DNA of 64,000 nucleotides from Luzula sylvatica (Eukaryota; Streptophyta; Magnoliopsida; Poales; Juncaceae): contig OX326956.1 in the NCBI GenBank assembly GCA_946800325.1, positions 40,855,052-40,919,051 of the forward strand. Reading direction: 5' to 3'. Made by a program: the position numbers and the translations under genes. Below, one piece after another: positions 36,268 through 48,415 of this stretch (position 1 is its first letter; the number at the start of each line of letters is the position of its first letter). The notes below the pieces were generated by a model, which was not told the DNA's origin, did no database searches, and was given only the letters and a program-made list of their open reading frames with translations.

Positions 36268-36481
36268 TCTCATAATGTTATATCAGGTACTTCGGAACAA
36301 TATCGATGATTCATGGATTTTTCGTCCCAATTTAAAGAGAACTCATTATTAGTTCTTTAAGTCTACCTTTTCTATTATCACATGTCAACTCTCTGTTTAT
36401 TTTAATTGGTTGTTCTTCTAAATAATCGACTAATGACTTCATTGTGTGGGACCAGTACCGTTTCGGCAAGGAGAGATATAT

Positions 36482-38000
36482 TGGGCCTGTTTGATTTGAG
36501 GGATTTCGATGTACATGGATATGTGAAATACATGTATTTTACTATCCATGTATTTGATAATTCATGTGAGTTGTTTGATTTGTTGTATTTGGTAATCCAT
36601 GTATATCAAATCCTTTGTTTGATTCTTGGTACAAAAATCCATGATTTTAATATTTTAATGTATATCATTTATTATATTACTATATTATTGTATATTATAT
36701 TATGTTATTGTGTATTATATTATACTGTTGTACAATATATATTATATTATTATATTTAATATTACATTGTTTAATATTATATTATATGATATTATACTAT
36801 TTATATTATTTTATATTATATTGTTTTATATTTATATTATATAATATTATTTTGTTTTATATGATATTATTTTATATTATATTTTGTTTTAAAGTATATT
36901 ATATTATATGATAATGTAATATACTATATTATATTATATTATATTATATTATATTATATTATATTATATGATAATGTATTATACTATATTATATTATATT
37001 TATACTCTAATATATATATATATAATATAATATTAAAATTATATAATATTATATTCATATATAATATTTAAATTATGTAATATTATATTCATATAATACA
37101 TATGATTATATTTTTTATTATTTTATATATATTATATTATACTTTAATATATTATTATATTATATTATATTATTATTATTATTATCATATTGTATTATAT
37201 TATATTATATTATTATTACTATTATTAATTATATTATTTTGTATTATTATTATATTATATTATATTATATTGTATTATACTATATTATATTATATTATAC
37301 TCTAATATATATATATAATATAATATTTAAATTATATAATATTATATTCATATAATACATATGATTATATTTTTTATTATTTTATATATATTATATTATA
37401 CTTTAATATATTATTATATTATATTATATTATTATTATTATTATTATTATCATATTGTATTATCATTATATTATTATTACTATTATTAATTATATTATTT
37501 TGTATTATTATTATATTATATTATATTATATTGTATTATACTATATTATATTATATTATACTCTAATATATATATAATATAATATTTAAATTATATAATA
37601 TATATGATTATAATATATATGATTATATTTTTTTTATTATTTTATATATATTATATTATATTATATTATTATATTACATTGTATTATTTTATATTATATT
37701 ATATTATATTAAATAATATTACATTATATAATAGTATATAATATTATATTATTATTTTATAATATAATATAATATAATATTTATCATTATTTATTTATAT
37801 ATATTGGAAAAATAATTTTATAATGAAATCCATGGATATAGCTTATCCAATTTTGAAATACCAAATTTTTTGGTGTATTTCACCATCCACCCTCAAATCC
37901 ATCTCCACCCTCAAATACACCAAATCAAACAAAGAATTTCGAGCTTATCCCGTATTTTGAAATACATCTCCACCTAAATCCCTCAAATCAAACATGCCCA
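36482..38000. mobile_element. TIR element with an AT-expanded core
   Basis: The left end TGGGCCTGTTTGATTTGAGG and the right end CCTCAAATCAAACATGCCCA are inverted copies with one mismatch. The outer 180-200 bp on each side are ordinary sequence. The core (36660-37790) is almost only A and T and contains a repeated block (CTCTAATATATATAT...ATACATATGATTATATTTTT) at about 37005, 37302 and 37561. A target duplication could not be defined. A related end occurs at 11748. Confidence 0.7.
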
Positions 38001-38433
38001 ATGGTAAGCGAAACGCATTGTGATGATAAGTTGAACAGGTTTATAGTGTCGTAAGCATGTCCCGTGATTTTGTGAACCTTGAACAACTAATCTGTCTTTA
38101 AAAGCATAAAATAGATATTATTCAGATATTCCGATAATATTTGGTTATGTTAAAAATAATGAGTGGATGGTTTATTCATTTTGCATGAAATTACTTTTAT
38201 TATGTTTTGAATTCCATAAACATAAAAACTAGTTACCTCATAAACTACAAAGAAATGAGCATGCAACAAAAAACAATTCTGTAAACTTGATTTCTCAAAA
38301 ACAACAATGCTGTGAACTTAAAAAGGACACTATTTTAGCTATGAAAAAAATCTAAATTCTATGTTTTAACTTTTAATTAACATTTAAACATTAATACAAG
38401 TACAAAAGAGAGAAAGAAACAATTTAACCATAG
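38001..38433. other. Region 3' of the FHA gene
   Basis: Likely holds the 3' UTR of the minus-strand FHA gene near its upper end; otherwise nothing recognised. Confidence 0.35.
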
Positions 38434-39792
38434 TTAATCCTCATCTTCAAACTCTTCCTCTTCTTCTTCTTCTTCTTCTTCTGTTACAATAAAACCGCCC
38501 AAAGTCTCATCCTCTTCGTCCAACTCAATCTCTTCATTTTTCCTTTTCGCGTCCTCGTCTCGTGATTGTTTATTATCTTTGGACCTCGTAGCATACTTAG
38601 GTTTCTTTGTCACACTCGCACCTTTTGCGATACTGTCCTTTTCTTCTTCACTTTCGCCAGTCCAGTCCTCGTCTTCTTCCCCTTCTTTGCCTCTCTTTCT
38701 ACTTTTCCTTTGACCTTTATCTCTTGAAGTGCTCGCTTCAAGGGTATAATCGTCATTTTCATCTTCAGAATTATCCGAATTTTCTTTCGGTTCTTCGAGG
38801 TACCAGTTCAAGTTCTTCAATGGACGTATCTTTCCTCTTGGATACTTGTCAAATTCATGGCCCATTTCTATGAACCCAAATTCTACATTCATATTTTATA
38901 AGTTAATGAATCGCATAAAAAAATGTTCGAAAATTTAATAGACTTATGTTGTACAAATATACGAATGATTTTCTAATCTTTGTAGTTCCTATATAGAAGA
39001 GTAAGCAATATTGCATACGAGTTGTTCGATGAAAAGCCTAAGTGAATTTGCACATTAAGGCAATATAATCTCAGAAATATCTATAAATATCAGGTCTGGA
39101 CTATAATAAGAGTATCCTACATGAATGGCATGAAACAAGTCTTCACGAAATAAGAAAGAAGAAGGTTAATAATAGTGCATGCAAGGTGTTTGATGTAATG
39201 CCTAAGAGAGGGTACAATGATAACACCACCTCGGAATCATGAGGTAGAAATGAAAGATCTTCATTATACTTATAATTCATAAATCATAACTGTGAAGTAA
39301 ATAAAGAGGTAAGAAATTACCTTCAATTAGGTCAATATTTGACAAATCCAAACTCTCCACCTCGAGTTCTAGCTCCAATTCCTCATTTACCCCTGAATGT
39401 TCTCTGACTTCCTCTTTTGCTCTCTCCTCTCTTTCCCTTCTCCTCTCCAAAGTTCTCTTCTCTCTCCGTTTCACAGCGTCCAAAACAGACTTTTCCACCT
39501 CCTTCTTCACAACCCAAAAACTCGGCTTTGTTATGCACAAAGAAAGCCTATCTCCTTCTCTAAACTCGCCCTTTTCACCATTTCTATAGACTCTACTAGT
39601 ACCTTTACCAACAACCAATACGGGATTTTTTCCGATTATTTCGAAAGAGAGGGTTGAATTGGGTGTAATGCTGAGGGACGCGTGGTGACGAGAAACGTTC
39701 TGGCTAGACGAGGCATTAGGACGACCCAAGATAGTGGTAGAATCGGATTGCACTGAAATTATATCACCATTTTCTTCCGATTGGAGTTCCAT
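38434..39792 (-). CDS. FHA-domain protein with acidic, Lys/Arg-rich tail
   Basis: Two minus-strand exons, 39792-39321 and 38882-38434, join in frame at GAA-G|AA to give 306 residues. I chose the ATG at 39792 because it starts just before the domain; an in-frame upstream ATG at 39957 would add 55 unlikely residues. Residues about 1-90 form a forkhead-associated domain, with the conserved GR (23-24) and SRHH (34-37) that contact phosphothreonine peptides and NP (56-57) in place of the usual NG. A basic coiled-coil-like stretch follows (KRREKRTLERRREREERAKE). Exon 2 opens with FGFIEMGHEFDKYPRGKIRP and NWYLEEP, a motif I recall from the Arabidopsis At4g14490-type FHA proteins. The end is a run of Glu and Asp encoded by a CTT repeat. 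It is probably a nuclear phosphoprotein-binding protein; no specific function is known to me. Confidence 0.85.
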
Positions 39793-39973
39793 CCAGAGAG
39801 AGGGAGAGGTGTACGAGAGAAGGAAGGTCAATGTGAAGGAGGGAAGGAGTGAAATATATAATTTGTTTGGGTCTATGAATCTCATACTAATGAAGCCCAT
39901 GCTTGGGTCACAAATTGGATTTTCAATTAAAAAAATAAATTGAATATTTAGGCCCAAGATAAACCTTTAGTGG

Positions 39974-39981
39974 TGACGTCA
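39974..39981. promoter_or_regulatory. TGACGTCA box upstream of the FHA gene
   Basis: The perfect palindrome TGACGTCA, a bZIP/TGA-type site, lies 182 bp before the FHA start codon. An 8-bp site can occur by chance; position is the only support. Confidence 0.4.
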
Positions 39982-40007
39982 GATCCATGATTTCGCTATG
40001 GTATTAT

Positions 40008-40440
40008 ACGATGTGTTGCACGAATACGCAGATACGACGATACGACGACGCGTATCGAATACGACGATACGACAATTTAACATATGATTTCGGATACAAT
40101 ATGAATACGACGATACAGATAAATTCGATTTTTTGAAGTATCCGAACAACATAGAATGTAAACGTTTTGGATACAATATGAAATATGATATGGTTTTGAT
40201 AGGGCCGAAATACATTTCGAATATGACTGGATGTAAATTCAATACAACAAACTCAATATTTATATTTTTTTTATTCACATAAAATACTCAATGTTCTAAC
40301 AATTCAATAGTCTTGTAAATTGTATATTAGCTTCTTTCTTTTTCTCGTTTAATATCTAAATAAACAACACAACAACTTGAACTATTTTTCCAATATATTA
40401 TTTTAACTAAAATTTATTTAAATATATAATTAATTTTATT

Positions 40441-40534
<94 letters not shown>

Positions 40535-40585
40535 TATTCATATTATATTGGATACGATACTCGTATATGTATCCGTACAACATAA
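40008..40585. mobile_element. GGATAC-family hAT-type MITE with internal (AT)44
   Basis: The ends GATGTGTTGCACGAATACG and GTATCCGTACAACATAAATT are inverted and resemble the MITE at 28530-29319, with many ATACGACGATACG motifs at the left. An (AT) run fills 40445-40532. No target duplication was confirmed, so the limits are approximate. Confidence 0.62.
40445..40532. repeat. (AT)44 microsatellite
   Basis: Eighty-eight bp of pure AT dinucleotides within the MITE. Confidence 0.95.
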
Positions 40586-40666
40586 ATTTGGAATTAATTG
40601 GATGAAAAAAAATTGAACAAAAAGTTTAGACTTTTGAATTTGCTCTGTTTAATTTCATAGAATTTG

Positions 40667-40812
40667 ACCAATGGTCCTTTGGTCCAGTGGTAAATTGTCT
40701 AGCACAAGATACCAAAGATCAAGGGTTTAAGACCCATTAGTATCACAAATAAAAAAATAAAACCAACAATATACATGTTTCATGAATTATGTTTCACTTC
40801 AAAAAAAAAAAA
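40667..40812 (+). mobile_element. tRNA-derived SINE
   Basis: The element starts ACCAATGGTCCTTTGG, with box A (TGGTCCAGTGGTA) and box B-like GGGTTTAAGACCC, and ends in poly(A) (about 40800-40812). The flanks TCATAGAATTTG (40655-40666) and TCATAGGATTTG (40813-40824) form a 12-bp duplication with one change. It is the best-preserved copy of this family in the window. Confidence 0.88.
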
Positions 40813-42899
40813 TCATAGGATTTGTTCCATCTAATTTCATACATAAATGTTAAATTTAATTTGTGTCATTATACTATGCCTCTCAAAGCTCGCACCACAT
40901 TCTTGAGGTGAATATTAATAGTTAACTAGGAGATTATCCGAACTTCGCGGCGATTTGTTCCATTTGTTTTGTCACACATAATATTTAGTTGTTATTTTTT
41001 TTAAACAAACCTAACACTTTGTGAAAATAAAAATCATATTGATTAAAAAAGTTCAACGATGGCAACATTATTTATGTTATTTTTGAATTAGACACAATCT
41101 GAAATATTCATTTAGTCCTCTAATACGACATACAAAAAAAATTAATAATATTGTAAATATAAGATAATAAAATAACATGCGTGAACATAAATAAAAACAA
41201 AATCATATGATATTTTTAAATTTGCATATCTACAAATAAGAATAATAACAATTTAAAAATTCAAGAAATTATTTGTGTTAGGTAAATTTTGATTTTTCAT
41301 GTTTAGTATTGAAAAAAAATATATGTTTTATAAGTTAAAGAAGTTATTTGTGTTTGGTAAATTAATATCTTTCGTTTTTATTCACTTTTTACAAGATTAA
41401 CATGAATATTTTTAGAGTAAAAATACAAGTATGTATAACATACTTATTAGTACGTACAATTTATTAAATTATAGTTTAAAAAATACTAATAATTAGACTT
41501 ACAAGTCACAAATGTAATTATACTTACTTTTTATTGTATTTTCTTACATAATTATTTTCATAACTTTGAACTAGCGAAAAAATATTGGATATATGATAAT
41601 ATGGAACTCAAAATAGAGATAAAATTCAAGTGAATATATTTCATAATTTTTTTTAAATTATATTTTAAAAAATACCTAATAATATTTGATGTATGTTTTA
41701 TGATATTATATATTAACTTATTAGTGTTAGATATTTAAATTTTTCACAGTTCATTTGTATTCATTTTATATCATGTAACATAATGTGAAATGATTAAAAA
41801 TGAAATACATCCGGTTCAACATGAACATAACGAATAATAATTTGACACATCAATCAATGTAAGGTGATGTGTTATTTCAAAATGTCTACAAATTAAACAT
41901 AATCATAAAAAATCAATGGTTAATTTTTTGTTCATATTTTGCCATAAATTATAATCTAATTGTTAAAATGATTATGATGATGTGGCACGAGAAGATTGCA
42001 TATAAATAGATCTAAAATAAGGGGTTGGTAAATTGGAGTTATAAATAATGCAATTAAAAAAAATTATGAATTGGTTGGGTGGTTTTCACATAAGCACCTT
42101 TAATGACTAAATTGGGCTCTACAAGCACATTGTAATAGGCACTGTCCAGTTTGAGAAAGAAATCAGTATCACGCTTTTACTAAAGTGTTAATTGAACTGC
42201 TAATCAGTCCAATTAATTCATGTCTATTTTTATGTATTATGTTGTATGCATGCAGCAACATGCTACAATAATACTATATTATCAGTACTTAATTAATCAT
42301 TCACTACATACAAAAAGATGATTTGTAAGGGCCTGTTTGGAATGGTGGATTTTATGTAAGGATTTTATTTATATACTTCAACACATATATTGAAAAATAA
42401 AATTAAGAGATGCGGACATTTTCCTAACATTTTGATACCGGTAAAACTTCACTTTGCAAGGAGCTAGAGCGTTCAATTGCGACAAAAAAGATAACATGTA
42501 AAATTGAAACAAAACCAATAACTTTTCTCAGAACTCTTTATCTTGCTTGTACATTGTCTCGTCTCTCTCAATCCTCAGTTCTCACAAGAAATACTCGTAA
42601 AAATACATGTTAATTAATCATTAATTAACTTTTATATATAAATTTAATAATAATTGAATTATTAATTAGTTTCACTAAACTTTCTCAAAATATACGTAGA
42701 CTATGAGAGAGAGGGTTTGTGAGAACACACTCAATGTCCTGAATCATGTCCTTTTTCGAAATATAATGTATATATTATTGTTAAAATCAATATAATATTG
42801 TTAAATGTTTTGAAATCAATAAAATAAATTTTTAATTATCCTAAAACTATCGAATGATTCGAAATCAAATTTTGCGAAATTCGAAAGACCCGAAAATAA
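40813..42899. other. AT-rich intergenic DNA with a possible Helitron end
   Basis: No gene seen. At 40926-40955, minus strand, CGCCGCGAAGTTCGGATAA followed by CTAG and T resembles a Helitron 3' end, but the hairpin is weak. At 42330-42360 GGGCCTGTTTGGAATGG resembles a transposon end without a partner. Confidence 0.35.
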
Positions 42900-43135
42900 A
42901 AATAATCAAGACCCGAATGACCCGAAAATCGAAACGACCCGGAACCGAATGACCCGACAACCGAAACGATTCGAAACTGAATGACCCGAAAACCGAAACG
43001 ACCAGAAAACGAATGAAACGATCCGAACCCGAACGACCCACGTCACGGACAAACCGCGACCCGAACGACCCGCAATCCGAAACGATCTGAATCCGAAATA
43101 ACCCGACCCGACCCGACCCGCTGGATTTCCACCTC
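42900..43135 (+). repeat. GACCCGAA-type minisatellite and MITE end
   Basis: A block of about 32 bp (CGAATGACCCGAAAACCGAA with variants) repeats about four times, then grades into CCCGACCCGACCCGCTGG and TTTCCACCTCTA. The last part looks like the end of a hAT-type MITE; the other end was not found. Confidence 0.6.
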
Positions 43136-43453
43136 TATATATGATTCACAGACGGAATGTACAAGTACAAGTTATGCAGGTATATCAATTCTCATTCTTC
43201 TAAGTGGTGCTGGCCCCAGAAGGGCCAATAACGCCGCTCCTAGGAAACATACATGGACGGTCCAGAGCTCTCCTCACATGTTCAATTTCTAAATTTCTAA
43301 AAATAACGAGCGAGAGAACACCACGTCGGATCCAACTGATGTGACCTATATCGAAAGCACGCCAGAAAATATATTAACCCACAGATTTTGATCATACATG
43401 GTGGATTATGATGTCATTATCTTCTCCAATCAATCATATTGCTTTTTCACTGA

Positions 43454-43461
43454 TGACGTCA
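43454..43461. promoter_or_regulatory. TGACGTCA (TGA/bZIP) box upstream of the glutaredoxin gene
   Basis: A perfect TGACGTCA palindrome lies 171 bp before the glutaredoxin ATG. TGA bZIP factors bind TGACG and are known regulators and partners of CC-type glutaredoxins, so the site is plausible as a control element. Confidence 0.5.
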
Positions 43462-43561
43462 AAACTTGCTTATTTTTATCATGTCGGTTGGCCATCTTTT
43501 CTCCCCCTAGACTCGGTCTGTTATAGTTCCATAAACCTGTGATTTTATTTTCGCCTCTTGC

Positions 43562-43570
43562 TATATATAT
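43562..43570 (+). promoter_or_regulatory. TATA box of the glutaredoxin gene
   Basis: TATATATAT lies 55 bp before the ATG, a normal distance for a short plant leader. Confidence 0.6.
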
Positions 43571-43624
43571 ACAACACAACCTCGTATCTCCTCTCCGTTC
43601 CAATCATCAATCTCATTCTCACAG

Positions 43625-43930
43625 ATGGATGGTGACTATCAAACAGGCGACTGGATCAAACGGCTAATAATCGACAACCCGATCGTTATATTCAGTCGAA
43701 AAGGATGTTTCATCTGTCATGCCATGCGATGCCTCCTCACAGTAGTAGGGGCCCACCCGTCGGTGGTCGAACTTGACGAGAGCGAGGCAGTCTTTACCTC
43801 GACGACGGCTTTGCCCGTGTTGTATGTTGGTGGTTTGATGGTCGGTGGACTTGACGGTATAGTCAGCCTCCATTTGAGAGGCGCCCTCGTCCCTCGACTC
43901 GCTCAGGCCGGAGCAATTCAATCGTTTTAG
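43625..43930 (+). CDS. CC-type-like glutaredoxin (ROXY/GRXC6-GRXC9 type) with atypical active site
   Basis: A single intronless frame encodes 101 residues, the normal gene form for plant-specific class III glutaredoxins. The first half (WIKRLIIDNPIVIFSRKGC) is a clear glutaredoxin beta strand leading to the active site C28-F-I-C31, followed by HAM. Class III members usually have CCxC or CCxS here, so the second cysteine is replaced by Phe while both redox cysteines remain. The cis-proline (LPVLYVGG, P64) and a second glycine pair (VGG) form the glutathione site. The segment between VVELDES and the cis-proline is short, so a helix is probably reduced. The C-terminus ends GAIQSF instead of the usual ALWL motif used to contact TOPLESS. 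Class III proteins act with TGA factors in the nucleus; lacking ALWL, this one may not repress in the usual way. Confidence 0.88.
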   Translation: MDGDYQTGDWIKRLIIDNPIVIFSRKGCFICHAMRCLLTVVGAHPSVVELDESEAVFTSTTALPVLYVGGLMVGGLDGIVSLHLRGALVPRLAQAGAIQSF

Positions 43931-44043
43931 CACTCGTTTGTAACTGAAATTAATGAAATCATGATGTAATATGTGCTTATGGATTGACAAGATTTGTAAT
44001 ATTTAAACAAAAGGGGAAAATGAAAAGAAAGTGTAAAAGATAT

Positions 44044-45973
44044 GAGTAATGATACTATCCCCACTTTTTTCCCTATTTTTCTTCCCGAATTGATGACATG
44101 GCAGTGGTTTGCCACATCATCACAGACCTAAGGCCAATTCTCTCTAGCACACCCTTGGTTCTGTTTTGGAAAATGAATCTTGCTCGCTCACTTCCCTCCC
44201 TTCGCCTCTCTCCACTTTTGCTTGTCTAGGGTTTCTGAAAAAGCTAAATAAAGCAACCAAGAAGGTTGCATGAAGGACCATTCTCTCATTTGGCATGCTC
44301 GAGAGAGGTTTGCTCCTCTCTCTCTTCTAGATTTGTGGGTTTTTGCTCCGACTATTTGCTTGAATTTAAAACGAAATTGACTAATTAACGATTTGATTTG
44401 GGCAATAAAAAGTGCAATTTAGTCAATCTCGCTATACAATTGTTCAAATTCAGAAAATGTTGTTTGCATCATATATGCTTCTTTTATTTGAAAACTGAGG
44501 GTTTTTGTTTGTTTGTGAAAATCAGTTCTTTTTATACTTTTACTTGTGAGTTTTAAAATTTAAAACAATGTTTTGCAACATAATTTTTTTACTAATTTCT
44601 ATTTCCTCATTTTATTTCAGCTGTTGTCCTCGTATACTAGAGCAATCGGCGTCCGAAAAAATCAATGTTTTTATTGCGAATTATGTGTGTTCTTAAGAAA
44701 ACGAATGAATTTATTGTACACGTTAAATCGAAATTTGTATTTATGTATATTGTGGTTAATAAAATGAAATTTGTAATTAAGTAAAAAAAACAAATTGGCT
44801 GTGCTTTTATTGCAAATGTTGTGTTTTTTTCAAAAAGGAGAGGAGGAATACTGATACATGATTGTGAATTCGAGAAAAAAAAAGAAAAAGTGAAAACAAA
44901 AAATGAAAAACAAAGAAGTTTAGAATTATCAAACAGTCAATTGTACTCAAAATTCCTTATTCCTATACCATAACTACGTTCTTTATGGACTAAAACAAGA
45001 GAATACACAACTGTGATTGTTAAGGACTACATGGAAAGGAAAAAAATAAATAAATAGCTAAAATGGGAAAGAAAAAAAAACTCAAAACAGTACTCCAAAT
45101 CCAAATAATACATTACAAAACCATAATATACCATTACAAATCCAAATATATCATTACATCATCACATAAATTCAATGAAAACCCCTAACAAATTCAAATA
45201 ATATAATTGCGCTTTCAACCAACAACAAAAGTATTCGAAACAAATATTGCTATAGCCATTCCACCAAAATCGTACTGAATTGATGAGTAGAATTAAGGAA
45301 GGTGAGTTTCTTGGCTACTGCATGATCGACACCTCCACCACCGTGAAGCTCCCTCGGATAAGGTTTACCATCGATTTTGAAATAGTTAACCCAATGGATC
45401 TTCAATTTGCTTAATTTTGCCTCAAACTTTGCCAATTTGATCCCCAATTCATGTTCAGTATGTGTAGTTAAGCATCTCATCTGATTTAGGTGAAATAAAT
45501 TATTTCAGATTTCGAGGATCTTGAAGCACAAAGCGTTCAGGGACTTGATGTATCCTCATGTCCGATCTTCGAGCAACCTCAAGCTTTTTGTTCTAGTGAC
45601 AATTATTTATTTTAGCCTAATTTTAATTGTTCAAAAACCTGTTAAAACCCCCTAATTTGACAAACAAACTATCAAAATTGGCAAACATGACTTATTAAAT
45701 TAAATAATCTAATTAGTTCAAAACTGGAATTGAAAAAACTGATGAACATTGAAAAAAAGAACTGGAAATTGGAAGAAATACCTGTGCAGGAGATTGATTC
45801 ACGGCAGAAAATTGGCGAAAATTTGAGACTGATTCACGACAGTGACTTCTTAGTAAGGAGAAATCCGATCTGGACAGTGAAGAGAGTCTCGATCTGACTT
45901 ACGATCCGTCCTCTCTCGTTCTTGATCCGTTTCTCGCTCTCGATTCATGGCGATCCAAATTCTAGGCAACGAG

Positions 45974-46013
<40 letters not shown>

Positions 46014-46167
46014 CTCGTTCAACATTTTCTCTGTCAACCATGAGTTGTGCTTTAACAAGACTTGTTTTTTGAATGAAGTGGGTTTATCTGATGTGGCACG
46101 CCAATAGGTGCCACATCAGATTCGGGAAAAAATTCGGAAAAGAAAGGTATGAATCCTATCATTGCTG
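44044..46167. mobile_element. Non-autonomous Mutator-like element 3' of the glutaredoxin gene
   Basis: The perfect 9-bp duplication AAAAGATAT (44035-44043 and 46168-46176) flanks a 2124-bp element. Its ends, GAGTAATGATACTATCC and CAGCAATGATAGGATTC, then TTCCCGAAT...GATGWGGCA on both sides, are imperfect inverted repeats. No transposase is visible. The interior has a minus-strand open frame of 76 codons (45480-45250) that I do not recognise, and a minus-strand leader-like region with a CT/GA repeat, so it may carry host gene pieces as Pack-MULEs do. It starts 114 bp after the glutaredoxin stop codon. Confidence 0.82.
45977..46011 (+). repeat. (CT)n repeat inside the Mutator-like element
   Basis: About 35 bp of CT dinucleotides, uninterrupted apart from one CCC near its start. 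On the other strand it encodes an Arg-Glu run in a spurious frame. Confidence 0.9.
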
Positions 46168-46176
46168 AAAAGATAT

Positions 46177-46830
46177 TCCGGTTATTCAAACAGTTTATAT
46201 TAACACCATGGGAGTAAAAATGGATTTATGGGCCGTGGGCTTTGTTTTGGATCAAGAAACAAATACTTGCAACATATATTCAACCATTAAAAAGTTTTAA
46301 ATCCATTTTATTTTTGTTTCTTCTCGAGTTGCGCAAGTAAGAACTAAGAAGTAACAACTAACAACTAACAAGTAACGAATATAATAATACGTAACGTGAA
46401 ATGCTTAAACTGTCATTATTGTGTGAGTCATGACACCCATGGATTTGTAACCGACAAGAAATGTTTTTAACCTAAATAATGAAATTATGAAATATGAGAA
46501 AATTTGAATTTGGATGTGATTTGTCATTTCACAAAATTTCACAAAACGAAGTATCAATGCAAACGGAAGATACAAATTTCAATATGGCAACACAAATAAA
46601 ATTATAACACATATATATTTCCGTTTTGAAAAAAATATATTAATATTTTCAAAAAATAATTAAAAGGGAAAGAAACATGTTGCTTGTACTTACGGATAGG
46701 CACATAATTTTTTCACATTATAAAATATAAATCAAATATTATTGTTACTATTAAAATTGTAATAACAGAATACGTTATTTTAAAATTGTAATTTAAAGAA
46801 AATATAAACTAATTATACACTATGCATAAT
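46177..46830. other. AT-rich intergenic DNA
   Basis: No gene or clear repeat recognised; a short run of ACAACTAACAAGTAAC-like repeats lies near 46345-46380. Confidence 0.35.
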
Positions 46831-47178
46831 TCTACAGGCCTCATAGAATTATGCCACGTGGCCACTCTCTCCGTCCGCCACGTCGCCACGTTTTCTTTTT
46901 TTTGACATGGACGAAATGTTTGTACACCGATCTTATTTGTTTAAATGGTCCATGATAGACCAATTTCATGAACGATTATTAATTATAATGCATTTATCCA
47001 TGATGGATCAATTACATGAATACTTATTAATTATAATGTATCTATTGACATTAATATGTTTGTAAACATGTCATGATTATATTAGTTGAGTTTAAACGCA
47101 CCCGCGCAAATGCTATTTAAACAAATTATATAAAAAACGAGGAATGAAGTCCCGCGCAATTGCGCGGAGTATTGCTAG
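46831..47178 (+). mobile_element. Short non-autonomous Helitron, copy A
   Basis: The 5' end begins TCTACAGGCC and is followed by GCCACGTGGCC. The 3' end has the perfect 16-nt palindrome CCGCGCAATTGCGCGG (47152-47167), then CTAG at 47175-47178 and host T. This TC...hairpin...CTRR layout is the Helitron signature. A second copy in opposite orientation begins at 54472. The exact 5' base is uncertain, because the preceding host base is T rather than A. Confidence 0.8.
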
Positions 47179-47921
47179 TACTATGTAATTATTTTGTGTC
47201 GTAGTAAATTCATGTTTAGATATATATTTTTCTATAAATAGTAAATACACAATGTATAATTTAATTGTGTTTTTGCTTGAAATAAAAAATATTCATACTA
47301 TATAATAAACATTGGAGAAACAATATGTGGGTGTAGGGGTGTTAGCTTAGTTCGTAGTTCAACATTCGCTCAAGTTCTATTTGAAGATCGTTCCATAATA
47401 GCTCGTTCAGTTGCAGCTCGAACTAATTCCAGCCGAGCCAGTTCGAATCCGAACGCGGGCTCGAACTAAGTCTAGTTCGCTCGAGCAATTTTTTTTTTCA
47501 TTTTTTGTTTTGTTTCCTTTTAAGAAAAGAAGAGAGCCTATTTGAACGAGCCAAGTCGGCTCTTGGCTCGATCCCTATAAAGCCGAACTCGAGCAGACAA
47601 ATTAGTTCGAACCTAAACTTTCAACTCAAGCCGAACGAGCTCAGCTCGATCTCGAGTTGGGGTGAGAGACGAATCTTAAACAAATTTGTTGAGAAAAGGA
47701 GAGGGAGGGGCATAATATAATTAAACCAAAGAATAATACAAAATAAAATACTCAAAAATACCAATATACATAAATTGCAATTCCGAGATTCCCTAAAATT
47801 TTGGTACTATATATTATTACTTCAAAAATCTTGAGACGGTCAAAACCCCCCCTCCCAGCCCCTTAAGAAATTAGCCCAAAATAAGATTGGTTTGATTCGC
47901 TAACAACCATGTATGGATGTG
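47179..47921. other. Intergenic DNA with a GAGC/GCTC-rich repeat
   Basis: At 47335-47665 AGCTCG/CGAGCT motifs (GCTCGAACTAAGTCTAG, CCGAACGAGCTCAGCTCG) point to another terminal-repeat MITE, but neither end nor a target duplication is clear. No gene is present. Confidence 0.45.
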
Positions 47922-48415
47922 AAGATGGTCATGGTTTGTTTGTTTTTTTTTTAAGTGAAATATATTTCATGAATCATGAATATTTTTTTTTTGTTTCATT
48001 TTTTATTTGTAATGCCAATGAAACTTGTGTTGGTTAAAATTTTCTACGGTTTGATTATCTCAAAATAATGTTGATAACTTGATACTACTAATCGAATTGT
48101 GTAAATGACATTTGTAGAAATAAAGATGTAGCCCACAAAAAGATTAAAAGAAGAAAATAGACAACACACATCAATATCACTCAACAAGACTAAAGACGTT
48201 AGAGAATTATGAAGACGTCAAAGCATCGAGATATCGAAGAATCAAGAAATCAAGACACCAAAAATTCCGCAAGTTGGGATATCACACAAATCACCAAGAT
48301 AACTTATAGGTATCCCTAAACGTGTTTATGAACTATTAAGCTCAATATTTGTCAAACAAATATATTTGAAATCAATAAAAATGGTTAAATGGCTCACCAG
48401 ACAATCAGAACACAG

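Noticed and set aside
39793..39957. Upstream in-frame ATG of the FHA gene
   Set aside because: The 55 extra residues are hydrophobic, low in coding character and unlike the family; the ATG at 39792 precedes the domain directly.
40667..40812. Possible tRNA gene from box A and box B motifs (also 23590-23725, 27188-27445 and 31225-31363)
   Set aside because: No cloverleaf can be formed, A-rich tails and target duplications are present, and several copies occur, so these are SINEs.
45250..45480. 76-codon frame in the Mutator-like element as a host gene
   Set aside because: No recognised domain and a location inside a transposon; noted with that element instead of as a gene.
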